DNA of 64,000 nucleotides from Moniliella sp. 'wahieum' (GCA_003971905.1 RSEE01000018.1:744001-808000); one strand, 5' to 3'; positions 33,968 to 47,479 are shown, counted from the first letter of the stretch. Notes: generated by a model not told the origin, from the letters alone. Program-made: numbers and translations.

Positions 33968-35547
33968 TCAAGCATTGACGGTAGAGCCCTTGCCAGGTGT
34001 GGTGCGTGCACGCCGTCGGCTCGAAGGAAGGCTATGCACACGAAGGTGTTGATGAAGATTATCGTGACGGGCAAAGCTCTTGAAGCAGCCATGGTGGGGA
34101 CAAGCATAAGCTGCAAACGTAAGTGCCCCCTTTGTTAGTCAACCCTTGGAGCGAGAGAGAAACGAGAGAAACAATGTACAGGAACGCAGGAGCACAGGAG
34201 CACAGGAGCACAGGAGCCAAAGGACTAGAGAGGGAGACGTACGACGAGCAGTAGAATGGAGCGAACGTAGATGCCGATGCAAATGTTCCGCCCGACGAAA
34301 GAGTTTGCGACAATCGGGTACATGACATGCCCATACCCTCCCCCCCTTGCCCACCTTACCACGCGACACCATCTCCTCCACCGTCGTTGGCACCGACCTG
34401 CCACGGGTCGGACGGCCCTCATATCCCCACCGCATGCACATCCACCGTCTGAGGAGCCGGAGCCAATTGTACCTCTGGCGCCGGTGGGTTGGGAGCCAGC
34501 GAAGGAGCTGGATCGACTTGCCAGCTTACTGCGTTCGTCTCTTCGTGCTGCGGTGGAGGGTCGCGCAAGCCGTCGCAATCGATCAGGTCCGAAAGGGAAA
34601 GATGGAGGAAGCGTCCCACACATCCGCCGAAGAGAGAACGGGTCAAGAGGGGCTCAAAACAGAGTGCTGGCGGTGGGTTCACGTCTTGCGCAGTGGGTAG
34701 ACCCGACCCGTAGGAACTCGCACCCGACCGCTCGGCCCGATAGGTAGGCATGCTAGCGCTAGGGGAAAGGCGGACGTGGCGGACGAGGGGGGCAGAGGTG
34801 AAGGCGCACAGGAGGATGGCTGGTACGCCTGGATAAGCTGCTTGAACCGTAGGACAAGGGGTGGGGATGCGGTTGGGGCTGCGCAGATGAGCGCGGGGGC
34901 AGGTGCGGCTGTTGATGGCCAGAAGTGAGAAAAGGTTTGGGAAAGCCCCATGACGAGGGCATGGACAAGGAAAGAGGGTCATCGTTCGTCAAAGAGAGAG
35001 ATGGAAGGACGAGCCCAGGAGGGCAGGCGAGGCGCATGGGGCAGAGAGGGAAAGGTTCGAGAGGTTGAGGGCTGGGCTGTCAGTGGACGACAGGGCGGAG
35101 GAGTGGGAGTACAAATGATTGGCACTCTGTGACGACAGGGAAGGGGCATGAAGAGAAGTGATTGAGGGGGAAAGAAAATGGGGTACGACCGGACGTGGCA
35201 GTGGTTCAGAGCTGCTCATCAACGCCGACTGGTCCGTGGGCGGAGTGGCGAAGGGAGCCTGGTAAAGCCACGACGAGGGGGGCGGGCGTGGGAGGTGGTT
35301 TTGTGAGTTGATCTGCGGTGAGGGCAGGACTTGGTCCAGTTCAGACAGGTCTAGCATGCTGGACGACTGGTCGAAGCCGCCGGCGTTACCGCTATAGTCG
35401 GGTTTGGGCGACGGGGGCTACCACGGTGAGTGGCGACGGCTGCGGGCGCGTCGGACCGTGCGGCATGGAGAGCAAAAGCGACAGGGTCGACGGCTTTGCT
35501 TCTTTCGCGGGGGCCGACGGTGTGTCGGACGGCGGAGCGGGGGGCAT
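33968..35547 (-). CDS. C2H2 zinc-finger transcription factor with two C-terminal fingers
   Basis: This is a predicted sequence-specific DNA-binding regulator of the Msn2-like two-finger type. The N-terminal part (35547-34420) is Ser/Pro-rich and includes MLDLSELDQVLPSP. The first finger near 34310-34260 reads CHVPDC, KLFRRAEHLHRHLRSLH. A 132-base intron (34242-34111) splits the linker. Joining across it restores the classic TARPY linker and the second finger (ACPHHGCFKSFARHDNLHQH). The protein ends with a basic tail, SSRRRARTTPGKGSTVNA. The stop is at 33970-33968. A TATA-like box at 35670-35661 favours the ATG at 35547 over the one at 35628. The target is unknown. Confidence 0.82.
34172..34213. 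repeat. CACAGGAG tandem repeat inside the zinc-finger intron
   Basis: Three to four copies of the octamer GGAGCACA lie within the intron between the two finger exons. Confidence 0.75.
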
Positions 35548-35660
35548 GAGGCTGGCGGAGGAGGCAGCGGAGAGGGAGGCGCACGGGTGGCACGGATGTT
35601 GGGCGACCACGCAGACAGGCAGCCGCACTCATTTTCCCTGACAGGCGGGAGTGCGGGGGG

Positions 35661-35670
35661 AATATTTATA
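35661..35670 (-). promoter_or_regulatory. TATA-like box of the C2H2 factor gene
   Basis: The minus strand reads TATAAATATT about 115 bases upstream of the proposed start codon, a normal fungal spacing. Confidence 0.5.
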
Positions 35671-35704
35671 TGTGTGCGACCGTGGCCTGCGGTTGGAGAA
35701 GGGG

Positions 35705-35762
35705 GAAAGGCGATTGGCGATTGGCGATTGGCGATGGGCAATTGGAGATTGGCGATTGGCGT
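35705..35762. repeat. GGCGATT heptamer repeat
   Basis: Tandem GGCGATT units with variants (GGCAATT, GGAGATT) lie just upstream of the C2H2 factor promoter. Confidence 0.75.
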
Positions 35763-37636
35763 GCCTGGGTTGTCTGGGCCTGCCGCGCCCTGTGCTGCCC
35801 TGCCTGGCCAGTCGTGGTGCGGGGCGGGGGAGGGGGGCAGTCTGCGGCAGTGGAAAGCCACGGTGACGTCACAGGGACCAGCGCGGCGCAAGTGCTGGGC
35901 AGCGCTCGCAACGCGCGCTGCCACCGCCATGCGCTCCTCCCGGCTGCTCCACTGCCGGCCCAGCGCGCCTGGGGCGGGCGAGGCGGAACGCGTGGTGAGT
36001 GAGTATAACGCACAAGCGATGACCGGCCGGCGACCCGATATAGTCCGTTGCGCGACGGATATCCACGCGCCCAGTCTCCTGTGGCGCCCTGCTGCCTACC
36101 GCCCGCCAAAGAAGCCGTTCCCCTTTCCCATCCACCACCTCCATTTCCCCTTTTCTCAACAGCGCCAACGTCGGCTCCCTTCGCCCTTTCCCCTTATCCC
36201 TACTGTCATCCCTTGCCTCAACGTTCAACTTTTTTCTATTAGTCTTTGCACGTTGGCAACATGGCGACGCATTACAGCTGTAAACGATGTGGTTCCGTGG
36301 AGGCCGGGCACTGCAGGCACAAAGACATCATATGCTATTGCCCATTTGATGGGGCAGCCCTGTGTTTTCTCCTCTTTGCACAACCTCAGGGAGACTTGCA
36401 GCAACACGGTTGCAGCCAAGCGTGGAACGGGAAATATGCTGGTCGGTATGGTCGTGCGCGTTGACAGTGCAGAGCTCACGCGCGACACGATTAGGTTGGG
36501 ACGCCTGGAACGGTCTCCGCAAAATGCTTCTCATATCCCCTTCTGTGGTGAGAAAGCCTAACATTTTTACATAGAGAGAGACAGGATCGGTAGCAATAAG
36601 CTCTCTGTCGGACCTTCCGAACTAAGCTTCTCTGCGCGAGACAGCATGATCGTTTTCACACATGCTTGACGGGGGTTTTCAGCGTGGAGATGGACCGAAC
36701 AATGCCGCGGAGCATTTGGCCAGGGTCCTAAAGCCAGTGAGAAGTAGCGTAGTCTGTCGTTGATGTTGACATGTGACATCCAACAAAGCCCCTTCGGTCC
36801 ATCACCTTGCATGTGGCTGCCGGGAAGTCGTTTTGCACCGCGATAGTCCCGATATGTATGGCGCAGATACCTACCCGGGCCTTTCTTCACTTATTCGCTT
36901 ATGTTTTTGATTCCCCCCCAACGAGAACAGCCCGTCGAAACATCTTCCTATCCCTTAATTAAGTATGCTCATAACTCTTTTCTCCACAGTACTAGTTGAT
37001 TCCTTTTATGTCATCCAATAAACCGTGGACCTTACTTTCCCACATGAGGCACTTTTGAGTTCTTGTTTGTTAGAGTAACCAAGTTTGTTATAGACTGTGA
37101 GCGCTGAGCCGATCCCGCTCACCTGCGAGCAGTAGTGTATACCGTGAAGCTAGAAAGGGAGAGGAAAAATTCCACACCAAGCCACAGAGAAATGGACTCG
37201 TAACTGGTAATAAGTTGTGCGGACGGTAGAGACCCAGAAGGGTATAGAGACTCGGTGAGTTTGTAAGCTGCCGGTGGTGAGCGTTCTTGACATCATTTAA
37301 GCTTCATTATGCGTGAACACCCAGATCGCAGCGACACAATATGCAGACGTACTTTTGATGGTCGCCCTCGCGCAAGGTTTAACGTTTAACGTTTAACCCC
37401 CCCCCTTTATTTTTGTTAACGATAGCAAGGGGCCATGTGTTATGCCACCAGGTAAAGCTCTCTGTCTAAACACATGAATCACAAATCACATGCTAGTATG
37501 TTTTCTGGCACTGAGTGTTAGACTACGGAGCACTGAGCAAGGAAGGCGGTGACTATATGTAACAGAGACACCACGTCAACCTAATAACTGGAAAATGATT
37601 TTGATGCTGCCCTCTCACTTTGGCGTCCTAGTGCTT

Positions 37637-37696
37637 CCCTCAGAGTGACACCTGGGCCCTAGCGCTCATGCGTCGTTAGTCATTGTACAGCCCAGC
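37637..37696. repeat. 60-base dispersed block, copy B
   Basis: Gapless partner of 5040-5099 (49 of 60 identical by eye). Its GTTAGTCATTGTA core is followed by a second, near copy, GTTAGTCAATGTA, 21 bases on. It sits in the probable YOP1 promoter. Confidence 0.6.
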
Positions 37697-37851
37697 AGTT
37701 AGTCAATGTACAGTCGAGCCCGCCTGCACGGGTCTCACGCACGTTTCCTGGTAGTTCCTGCCCATATATCGTCGGCCCCAGCCTCTTGGTTTCACCCCCG
37801 CCACCTCCTCCTCTCCACTCTTCTTACGAAACCACGCATACGCTTCTCACG

Positions 37852-38618
37852 ATGGCCTCTCTTGTCGGCATGCTCCCCCCTCAGGTACGGGGGCTCACGA
37901 ACATCAATGTCCCTCCCCACGTCAAAGCGGCCCACTCAAAGGTCCAGTACTATGTCGACCAGATCGATAACGAGGTAAGCATTCATGCTTCTCGCTATAT
38001 CCCGGGCACATCGTTGTTTGCATTCACTCATTGTTTGTTTTTTTGTAGCTCGATAAGTTCCCCCTCCTTGTCAAGCTTGAAAAGGTCATGAAGGTGAACA
38101 AGGCCTGGAGCACGATCGCTCTCTTCTGTTTCCTCGCCACAGCCATCTTCTTCAACGTGGCTGCAACTTTCCTCACCAATGTCTTAGGGTCGGTCTGCCC
38201 GCATACCTTTCCCTCGTCTCGCTTGAAACACTGGATAGCAAGGATGATCAACAGTGGTATGTGATCCATCCCCCAACTCTTGCAAGTTGATGCATGTGTC
38301 GTCCGTTGTTGTTATGGGAAAAAAGCGGTGCATCTAGCCGGCATCTGGCTACGATTGTTCTAACCTCAGCTCACGTTTTTTTTGCTCTTTTGTTTGCCAC
38401 CCAGGTTGACCTATTGGGCCGTGTTTGGTTGCTTTTCGGTTCTTGAGTCGTTTTCCAAAGTAGTGGTCTACTATTTCCCCTTCTACTACACCTTCAAGGC
38501 GATGGCGCTTGTATGGCTCATGCTGCCTCGGACAAGAGGAGCGAAGCTGATTTACACCAAGGTCATCCGACCTGTATTCTTCTTTAAGCAGATGCAGGCC
38601 TCAAAGGCCAAGGAGTAA
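37852..38618 (+). CDS. YOP1: YOP1/DP1 (TB2/DP1/HVA22) ER-shaping protein
   Basis: Yop1 inserts hydrophobic hairpins into the ER membrane and stabilises tubules with reticulons and Sey1. Exon 1 (37852-37974) encodes MASLVGMLPPQVRGL and KVQYYVDQIDNE. After a 74-base intron, exon 2 (38049-38256) encodes LDKFPLLVKLEKVMKVNKAW and a hydrophobic hairpin (ALFCFLATAIFFNVAATFLT). A 148-base intron (38257-38404) follows. Exon 3 starts LTYWAVFGCFSVLESFSKVV, then the second hairpin and the family signature FYYTFKAMALVWLMLPRTRGAKLIYTKVIRP (positions about 38480-38570). It ends QASKAKE at the stop at 38616. One T is missing near 38189, where GFGLPAYLSLVSLETLD should continue. Length and intron positions suit the family. 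Confidence 0.95.
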
Positions 38619-39490
38619 AAACACTTGCTTGCTCGACCGCGCTCAGCTCTCACACAACACAGCACATGGGTTTTGCTCAGCATCAGACCTCATGCCAGTC
38701 GTCTTTTTCTTTTTCTACCGCCGACCCTTTCGCCCTGACTATGCCACCTCAGTCATACCACCTTCGAGTCGCAGCGTCTGAACCCTCATGCACTCCATCC
38801 CCACAACACTAGAGGACTCTACGAGTACTATACCAATAGATGCTTATATCCTGGTGCCCGTGGGTTTCTGGCATTATTCTCCCTCTTCTGTTTCTTCCCC
38901 TTTCCAGCTCGCCTCGTCCTCCATAAACGAGGTGTGGGGTTGATGAACCTCTTTCTCCCCACGTATGTTTCTATCCAAGATTTTCGGCTCTCTTCGCTCT
39001 CCCTACTTGCAATGCCTGAATGCGGCTATGTATACCTGTAGTGGGCCTGTCTGCAGTGGTTCTCTCCGTTTAACTTATTGATGTCCCTCATGATGGCCTC
39101 ATGCCTTTGATACGATGGGCACGCCAATGTACTCGATCCGCAATGCAAATCCCTACGGCATACGTGGTCTTGAGCAGATAATGATGGGGTACGCTTGGTC
39201 AAGCGCGCTGGACTGGATAGCGTCGCGCACACCGTGGGGCAAGAGTCGGAGGGCAAAATAGATGGTAGGGGGTTTATTAGGCCAGCGCTTAAGTCTGCCT
39301 GCGGTGGACACTGAAAGTTTAAATCTCGGCCTCACGACGTGTCCGCGCAAGGCGCACCAGCTGAGCCTGTGGCGCGGCACAGCGCCGCCCCGCCCCGCGC
39401 CACACCACACATTGGACAACCTGCAAAGCTGGAAGAGTTTGGTTTCAAACAACCACCACCACACCACCACCGCCATCTCCCTGCTTGGTG
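38619..39490. other. Intergenic spacer
   Basis: 3' region of YOP1, rich in T and C, followed by an unremarkable stretch. Short minus-strand frames at 39026-39560 have no recognisable protein character. Confidence 0.5.
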
Positions 39491-41220
39491 ATGCAGCGCC
39501 ACGCGGGGCAAACGTCGTTGGACCTTGACGCACTCGAGTGGGACGCAGGTGTACGGCCATCGGCCTCTCGGTCGGCGGAAGTGGCTAAGGGCGATCCTGA
39601 TCTTTCGGCGGATGATTACGGGTGCTATTCGGCCCACGATCCATCCGACGACTTGGGCCATGGCTACAAGAATACGGCGCGATGGGGGGCCATACATGCT
39701 CCCCAAGGGCCTCCGTCGTGCTTGAAACTATGAAGCGTGCAGTGGGTATGCACCTTTCTTTGCTCGGCGTGGGTGGCACGATACCCTCCAATGGCCTTGG
39801 GCTTTCAGGACAATCGCGTCCTCTCCTGCTATCCGGGCCACTGTAGTCAAGGGATTCATCTTGTCTGCTGTGGTAACCACCGGGATATACATGTTTGAAA
39901 TCGCCTTGGTGCCGATGCATCTGTTTTACGCCGACGCCAAGAAGCCCCATCCTTGGTCCAACGTATGCACATCCCCGTTGCGTCGCGCCCTCTCCCTCTT
40001 GGCTCACCTGTTCCTTTTGTACAGACGTTCTATCCCGTTATCGCTTCTGCTACTTTGCCGCCTCTTCCTGGACGTGGGACACAGTTCAGGTGGCGTACCG
40101 GCGTTATGGGCATACTGCCTCTGTCGCCTCGGCTCCCCACGCAACTGAGGCCTGGTACACGCGCAAAGCCCTCTGTGCCCACGCTTACCAGGTTTACCTC
40201 CCTGTGTACTTTTCTTCTTCTCTATGCTGCTAACCATACTCCAAGGATGGGTTCCTCCCATAAGGCGGTAAGCTGTCTTGTCCTTGATCAACTTTGGTCT
40301 GGCTAGTTTTGTTGATGGATTCTACTGCTTTGAGCTGGTATGGCGCGCACACGGCTGGGGACTCGAACGTCGAGCGGCCGCCGCCGAACAGAGATGGTCC
40401 TATCTTGTTGCCTTTGGTGTCCCATCGACCATCATCTCATTTTCCATCCATCGGGGTTGCTCAACATGATGCTCTTTATCGGTACGTTGCTTGCTCGTGG
40501 TCCAGCAACGTTCAGTGGCTAACAGCTCTTTTGGTCGATAGTGTTCCCCTTCTACGCTCTTTTGGCCGTGGCAGCCGATTTGAACCCCCGAACAGCAGTG
40601 CCCAAGGCAGGGAGGCTCCCGCTCTTGTACCCTGTTGTCGCCGTGCATCGCATCCTGACTCGTCCCATTCGAAACGTGCAGGGCACACGTCCATCTCGTT
40701 GGGCACCTGTTCGCTCTTCCTTGTCGGCCCCCTTTGCCGCCCTGGGCCGCGGGGGAGCAGCAAGGGTTGTGGGGCGCATCTGGTCTGGCAATTCACCTTC
40801 TTCGCCCATGCCAAGGGGTACACCTCCCCCTACGTTGCAACCACCACGTACGGCTCGGCGGCCAGGGCGTATGGTGTTCCTCCTGCACGCTCCTCCACCA
40901 CGCCTGTATCTACTACCACCCCAGGCTGGGCCGCCGCTTCGCCCGGGGGTACACCCATCGGCACCCCACTGGGCACCCCACTGGGTACCCACGCTTACAT
41001 GCCGTTTCCCCCACCCCACCCGGATCCGCCCTTGCGTCTCCCCCGCGGTCCCAGGCCAAACCGTACAGCTTGCATCCACCTGCTTCCCTTTGGCCAAGAC
41101 AGCCTACCCGTTCGCACTGATTCGTTTGTTCTTCCGGACAGACGGTGTCTCCTCCCTCCATGGAGCCTGGCAGCTCAGCCCACACGCCTCAAGGGCTTAA
41201 TCGCCGGACCGGGTCCGTAG
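39491..41220 (+). CDS. EI24-family multi-pass membrane protein
   Basis: EI24/EPG-4-type proteins are ER membrane proteins linked to autophagy in animals; the fungal role is little known. The conserved part starts at about 39805 (WAFRTIASSPAIRATVVKGF). A membrane helix follows (ILSAVVTTGIYMFEIALV). After an intron at about 39962-40020, a segment contains FCYFAASSWTWDTVQVAYRR. The strongest family match is at 40290-40440, FVDGFYCFELVWRAHGWGLE then RRAAAAEQRWSYLVAFGVPS. Another intron lies near 40480-40540, and the last helix is VFPFYALLAVAADLNPR. The C-terminal quarter (40700-41220) is Pro/Thr-rich with a GTPLGT repeat. The start is uncertain; 39491 is the first ATG of an open stretch. Multiple one-base breaks. 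Confidence 0.75.
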
Positions 41221-41868
41221 TGGTTCCCTTGTAAACTCATTGCAATTCGTTTTGTCGCACCATGCCCTCCTGTACTGTATAGTAGCGCTTGGGTTCGCAG
41301 GACTACCTCACTGTCGATGCGGTGCCGTCGAGGTCAACGTCGGGGTCAATGTTCTGATAAAGGAGGTGGAAGGACAGGCTGCGCGTTGACAACACTCGAG
41401 CTGCACACTGGGTCGGTTGGGACTGGTGCTTGTGGCGCACATCAAGCACACATCCCCCATCGATCATCATGCATCATGCATCATGCATCATGCATGCATG
41501 CATCATGCGCATATCAATGCTTCAAGCGGAACGACCTGATGTGACGGAATTTTTTTATTTGAAACCGAAATTTCAGAAACGCTCCAACCCTATCTGTACC
41601 TGCTGCGGCGAATATCGGGGCGTAAACCCTAGCTGCCCCTTCTGTCTTGTTTCCAGCTTCCACTGCCACACCTGCTCTCCCCAGCAACCAGCTCACGAAG
41701 TCGCATCAAGGTGAGTCGCTACTTGGATCGCTACACATGTCGGGCCACGCCCACTGCTCCTGCGGAGGATATGCGATCCGTCTGTGGAGCAGGGGCGCCT
41801 TCTCCTCCTCCTCGCTCCCCGACGTCTGTGCCTCTGTGCGGAGCTAACCACCAACCTTTTGAGATCAG
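41221..41868. promoter_or_regulatory. Promoter and 5' leader intron of the eL34 gene
   Basis: A GCATCATGCATCATGC tandem lies at 41466-41512. A probable non-coding first exon ends at 41710. An intron runs from GTGAGT at 41711 to CAG at 41868, directly before the ATG, an arrangement common in fungal ribosomal protein genes. Confidence 0.55.
41466..41515. repeat. ATGCATC tandem array
   Basis: About five CATGCAT units, including a GCATGCATGCATC stretch. Same family as the array at 2821-2866. Confidence 0.8.
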
Positions 41869-42206
41869 ATGGTCCAGCGCGTTACCCTCCGCAAGCAGAA
41901 CCCCTACAACACCAAGTCCAACCGCCGCACGGTGGTCAAGACCCCTGGTGGTAAGGTGGTGACCAAGCACCTTAAGAAGCTCGCTGCCAGCCCCAAGTGC
42001 GGTGACTGCCACGCGCCTCTGTCGGGCATCAAGTCGCTCCGCCCCGTGAATTTGCCACGGTGTCCAAGCGCCAGAAGACGGTGAGCCGCGCGTACGGTGG
42101 CTCGCGCTGCGGCGCCTGCGTGCGCACCCGTATTGTGCGTGCTTTCCTCGTGGAGGAGGCCAAGATTGTCAAGCAGGTCGTCAAGAACGCTGCCAAGGCC
42201 AAGTAA
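41869..42206 (+). CDS. RPL34: 60S ribosomal protein eL34
   Basis: This is a component of the large ribosomal subunit. It starts [20 protein letters not shown], then [18 protein letters not shown]. The zinc-binding type Cys pairs are present ([10 protein letters not shown] and [16 protein letters not shown]), and it ends VKNAAKAK at the stop at 42204. The length of about 111 residues fits the family. One base is missing near 42050, where [20 protein letters not shown] should read through. The start codon lies immediately after a leader-intron acceptor. Confidence 0.95.
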
Positions 42207-43207
42207 ATTGGATTGGTGTCCTTCGATTCTCCCCATTGCCATCTCCTCTCCTCTACTCCTGATGCTGCGTGCAGTCGTGGGGGTTTCCGAACTGGAACCG
42301 GTCGGTGTGCACACCTTGTCTTAGCGGCACAGTGTCACCCGCTTGGCATGAAAGGATACCTTTTCCCTCTCGCGCATCTCGGCTCTTTCCATTGGTTTCA
42401 TAACCCCCCCCCTCCACCCCACCCCCGTATCTGTACCCAGCCTTTATGGTTTCTTCCCCTCCCACTCCTCCGGTTCGCAAGCCCCCTGCTTGTGGTTTCG
42501 CTGGACCACGACGAATCCCTTCGTCTCAAAATGCCATTCGTAGGCGCCCATGCCCATTCAAATTGCCTGTTGTTGTAGGTTGGAAAAGCTGCCAGACTGG
42601 TTTGCGAGTGATGCGTGGTGCAGCCAACGAGTCAGGTCGCTGCGCTGGGACAAAGACTAGGCAGTGACTAGTGATGGCTCAAAAAAGCTGTGTGGCGGGT
42701 AGGGGGCCAAAAGAAGGTTTCGCTTCCGAAAGAAGCGGCTATCGGGGTAAGCCCAGTTACAGAAGAAACACTTAACAACCAAGCAGACCTGGCCTGCTGC
42801 TACTGCTGGCTGGCTGACAAGGCCATGCCTTTAGAGGCGGCGTATCGTCAACGGCAGGCCGGGGATGACTTGAATGACTATTGCGCTAGATGGCTACCAA
42901 TCCTGTTTCGATACATCATTCACCGGCAGCGGTCGGTCAGCCGAGTACGTAAGCAGTGCCACGCACCCGACTCCGCCCAGGTCGGTGCAAGGCAAACGAC
43001 AGACAGCAAGAATGCAATCGCGGAGATGATAGCTTTGACAGTTCGAAGGCGAGCATGGGGCCAGTGTCACCGATGTTATCCCGCACCCTATGGTCCTGCG
43101 TTGCCCGGCCCATGGACAGACACCAACAACAATCTGCCGTTGGTTGGTTGGCTTGCTGACTTCCTCATCCTCACCACCTTCTCCTGCCCTGCCCTCCTCC
43201 CACCGCC
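42207..43207. other. Intergenic spacer
   Basis: 3' region of eL34, then about 600 bases of ordinary sequence. It includes a TGACTAGTGATG motif at about 42665. No conserved frame seen. Confidence 0.5.
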
Positions 43208-44718
<1,511 letters not shown>

Positions 44719-45751
44719 TTGCTTGCGCTGGAAGAATCGCCTCGGCGTGCAATTTAATGTTTCTCAGTGCCGACACAGGACTCTTAGCATATACGTAAAC
44801 AGGCGCGCGAGGTGCGGGTGTTCTTCCCCCATTCCAGGCTGTGCCTTTTCACGGGGCTCGGTTGGCCCCGACAGCTATTAGTGACCCGCCTGAGCAGGTA
44901 TTCCACGATGCGCTGGATTGATCCGTGGGGGCCGGTGTGCGAATGGTAGTGGCGGACATGATATCGAGACGGTGTGTATGTAGTATTGTATCTTCTCAAC
45001 GGCGGGGGCTACACTGGGCGAGCACTCGAGAAATTGAACGTGCATGTGGGGGCTAAAGCGGCAAAGGGAGGGAGCTAGGGAGAACTTGGCAGAACACGTG
45101 GCTTTTACCCCACACGCATTCGTCTCTCTTGTCTGGACCCCATTCTGTCAGTACCTTTCTGGACTGCGCCAGAGGGCCTCAGGCCCTCGCCTCGGCCGCG
45201 GCTCATTGCATCCGAAAGCTGCCGGCAACCATTCATCCGGGGGCGGGACGATCGAGTATCGCAAATGGCTCTGTCCCTATATGGCTGCCGACGCATGGTG
45301 GGTATGCTGGCGGTGTCGCCTGGCAACAGAGGGAAGCAACGCAGACCAGAGCAGGGTGTCCACAGTTGAGCACAGGAGCTCTCAGTTGGGCAGCGTGGGC
45401 AGAGATGTGGGCACGGCCGTCACCGACGCATCTCCGGAGGTTAGCCAACGCGCGATGCCGGCAGGCCACGTGGCACGGCGGCGGGGCCAGGCTGACGTGG
45501 CACTGCCCCCATGCGGGCACGGGTGCTGACGTGGAATCGGGATCCGCGTTGCGGCAGGGCGACGGCGACAGTGGCGCCGTGCGGCTGTGCGCGTGGTTCT
45601 AGCACCTTCTGGGTGCGGGGGCAGCAGCCGGCAGCAGGCGGCAGCAGCAGCCCGCTGGCTGCGCCGGGGGGGCTGCCTTTTTAAAGCATCGCTTCTGCCC
45701 CCCCTTCTACCGCTGCCCCATCTCTGCTCCTCTGCCTCCTAACCCCCCGCC
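44719..45751. other. Intergenic region upstream of calnexin
   Basis: No gene. GC-rich; I looked for an acetylglutamyl-phosphate reductase in all frames and saw none. GGCAGCAG repeats lie at 45625-45652, followed by a T-rich stretch and a pyrimidine tract before the start codon. CCACGTGG-like motifs near 45465 could be regulatory. Confidence 0.5.
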
Positions 45752-47479
45752 ATGAAACCCGTGTCCAAGGTTGCGCTCGCCTCTGCCGTTGCTGCGTCCC
45801 TCGCTGGCGCCGCGGCCGATGCGCTGCCCGAGTTTAAGGTACGTATGCCTATGCCCCGCCTGGTCCGGCTGCGGCCGAATGTCTCCCTGCTCAGACCGAG
45901 CGCTGACCACTCCCTCCCTCTGCCCAGCCTTCCGACATCCAGGGCGCGTTTGTCGAGCAGTTCACCGAGGGTTGGTCCTCTCGCTGGGCCCCCTCGGCTG
46001 CCACCAAGGAGCAGGCGGATGGCGAGACGTTTGCTTATGTGGGCGAGTGGAAAGTCGAAGAGGCCACCGTCTTCCCTGGCATTCCTGGTGACGAGGGTCT
46101 TGTGGCCAAGTCCAAGGCTGCCCAGCACGCTATCTCGGCTCAGTTTGCCGAGCCGCTGAATGTGTCGAGATCATTTCGCAGGGGAAGCCGTCGTGGTGCA
46201 GTACGAGGTCAAGTTGCAGAATGGGTTGACGTGTGGCGGTGCCTACGTCAAACTGCTTACGGATGGGCCAGAGGGCATTCAACACAAGGAGTTTAGCGAC
46301 AAGACGCCGTACACGATCATGTTTGGTCCCGACAAGTGCGGTGGCAACAGCAAAGTTCACTTCATTTTCCGCCACAAGAACCCTGTCACGGGCGAGATTG
46401 AGGAGAAGCACCTGACTGACACGCCTCCCCCGAAACTGGGCAAGACGACTGCTCTGTACACGCTCATCATCCGCCCGGACAACACGTTCGATCTCCAGAT
46501 CAATGGCGAAAGCAAGCGCTCTGGCTCGTTGCTCGAGGACTTTGACCCTCCTGTCAACCCCCGCGGAGATTGATGACCCTAGACAAGAAGCCCGCCGACT
46601 GGGTTGACGATGCTCGGATCCCTGATCCCGATGCCACCAAGCCTGCCGACTGGGATGAGGACGCCCTCAGGAGATCCAAGACCCGGAGCGGTCATGCCCG
46701 AGGGGTGGCTTGTGGACGAGCCCTTGCTTATTCCTGACCCTGAGGCCGAGAAGCCCGAGGAGTGGGACGATGAGAAGATGGCGAGTGGACGGCACCCACG
46801 GTGCCGAACCCCAAGTGTGAGGAGGCCGAGGGCTGTGGCGAATGGGTGCCACCGCTGGTTGCCAACCCTGCATACAAGGGCAAGTGGAGTGCGCCTTACA
46901 TTGACAACCCTGCCTACAAGGGCGTCTGGGCCCCGCGCAAGATTGCCAACCCGGCCTTCTTTGAGGACAAGGAGCCGGCGAAGCTGAGCTCGATTGGTGG
47001 GATTGGCTTTGAGCTGTGGACGATGGACGAGGACATTCTGTTTGACAACATCTACGTTGGCACCTCGGAGGAGGATGCCAAGGCATTTGCCCAGGAGACG
47101 TACTTTCAAGGCACCGCTCGAGGTCAAGGTGGAGGAGAAGGAGACCAAGGTGGAGCCGGCTGTGAACGAGGGGCTGGTGGACAAGTTCCGCTCGCAGCTC
47201 TTTGCCTTTGTTGAGATTGCCAAGGTGAGCCCGATTGATGCGATCAAGACGGAGCCTGTGGTGGCTGGTGCGCTTGCTTCGGCCGTGTTTGGCCTGCTGG
47301 CGATGCTGGCTGTGGTTGGGTCGCTGCTCGGCGGCTCGTCCAAGGCGGCGGCGCCGGTCGCGGGCAAGGCGCCCGCCAAGGCGGCCGAGGCGCCGGCGAC
47401 TGCTACGACGTCTGCGGTGGAGGCCAAGGAGGGCGCGACGAAGCGTGCGAAGGCCGTGGCGGCCAAGGACGACGAGTAG
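45752..47479 (+). CDS. CNE1: Calnexin, ER lectin chaperone
   Basis: Calnexin holds monoglucosylated glycoproteins in the ER until folded. It starts with a signal peptide ([19 protein letters not shown]). After an 89-base intron (45839-45927) the mature part begins [20 protein letters not shown]. The lectin domain contains [36 protein letters not shown] and [19 protein letters not shown], with the paired Cys typical of the family. The P-domain arm shows the repeats [27 protein letters not shown] and [12 protein letters not shown], then [18 protein letters not shown], and [36 protein letters not shown] closes the lectin fold. A single membrane helix (about 47265-47335) precedes a short Lys/Ala-rich cytosolic tail ending KDDE. 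Several one-base breaks, for example near 46160, 46570 and 46660. Confidence 0.96.

Larger units (their letters stand above)
35671..37851. other. Long intergenic region, AT-richer than its surroundings
   Basis: No gene supported over about 2.2 kb. Near 35705-35760 lie GGCGATTGGCGATTGGCGAT units (heptamer repeat). From 36200 to 37650 the sequence is visibly AT-richer than the genes on either side, with only short frames. AACGTTTAACGTTTAACG lies at 37380-37398. The 60-base block at 37637-37696 lies 155 bases before the YOP1 start. Confidence 0.55.

Noticed and set aside
40552-41097. 181-codon minus-strand frame rich in Gly and Arg
   Set aside because: It is antisense to the Pro/Thr-rich tail of the EI24-family gene.
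45005-45610. Possible gene upstream of calnexin (161-codon plus frame)
   Set aside because: The frame has no recognisable motif and both strands are open. It is more likely promoter DNA.
46140-46200. A 19-20 base micro-intron in calnexin (GTGTCGAG...TTTCGCAG)
   Set aside because: It looks like GT...AG, but removing it does not restore the frame. Breaks elsewhere (CDC10, YOP1, AP-2 mu) are plain one-base homopolymer changes, so indel error is the common explanation.
46579-47466. Long minus-strand frame (295 codons)
   Set aside because: It is antisense to calnexin, whose plus-strand identity is certain.
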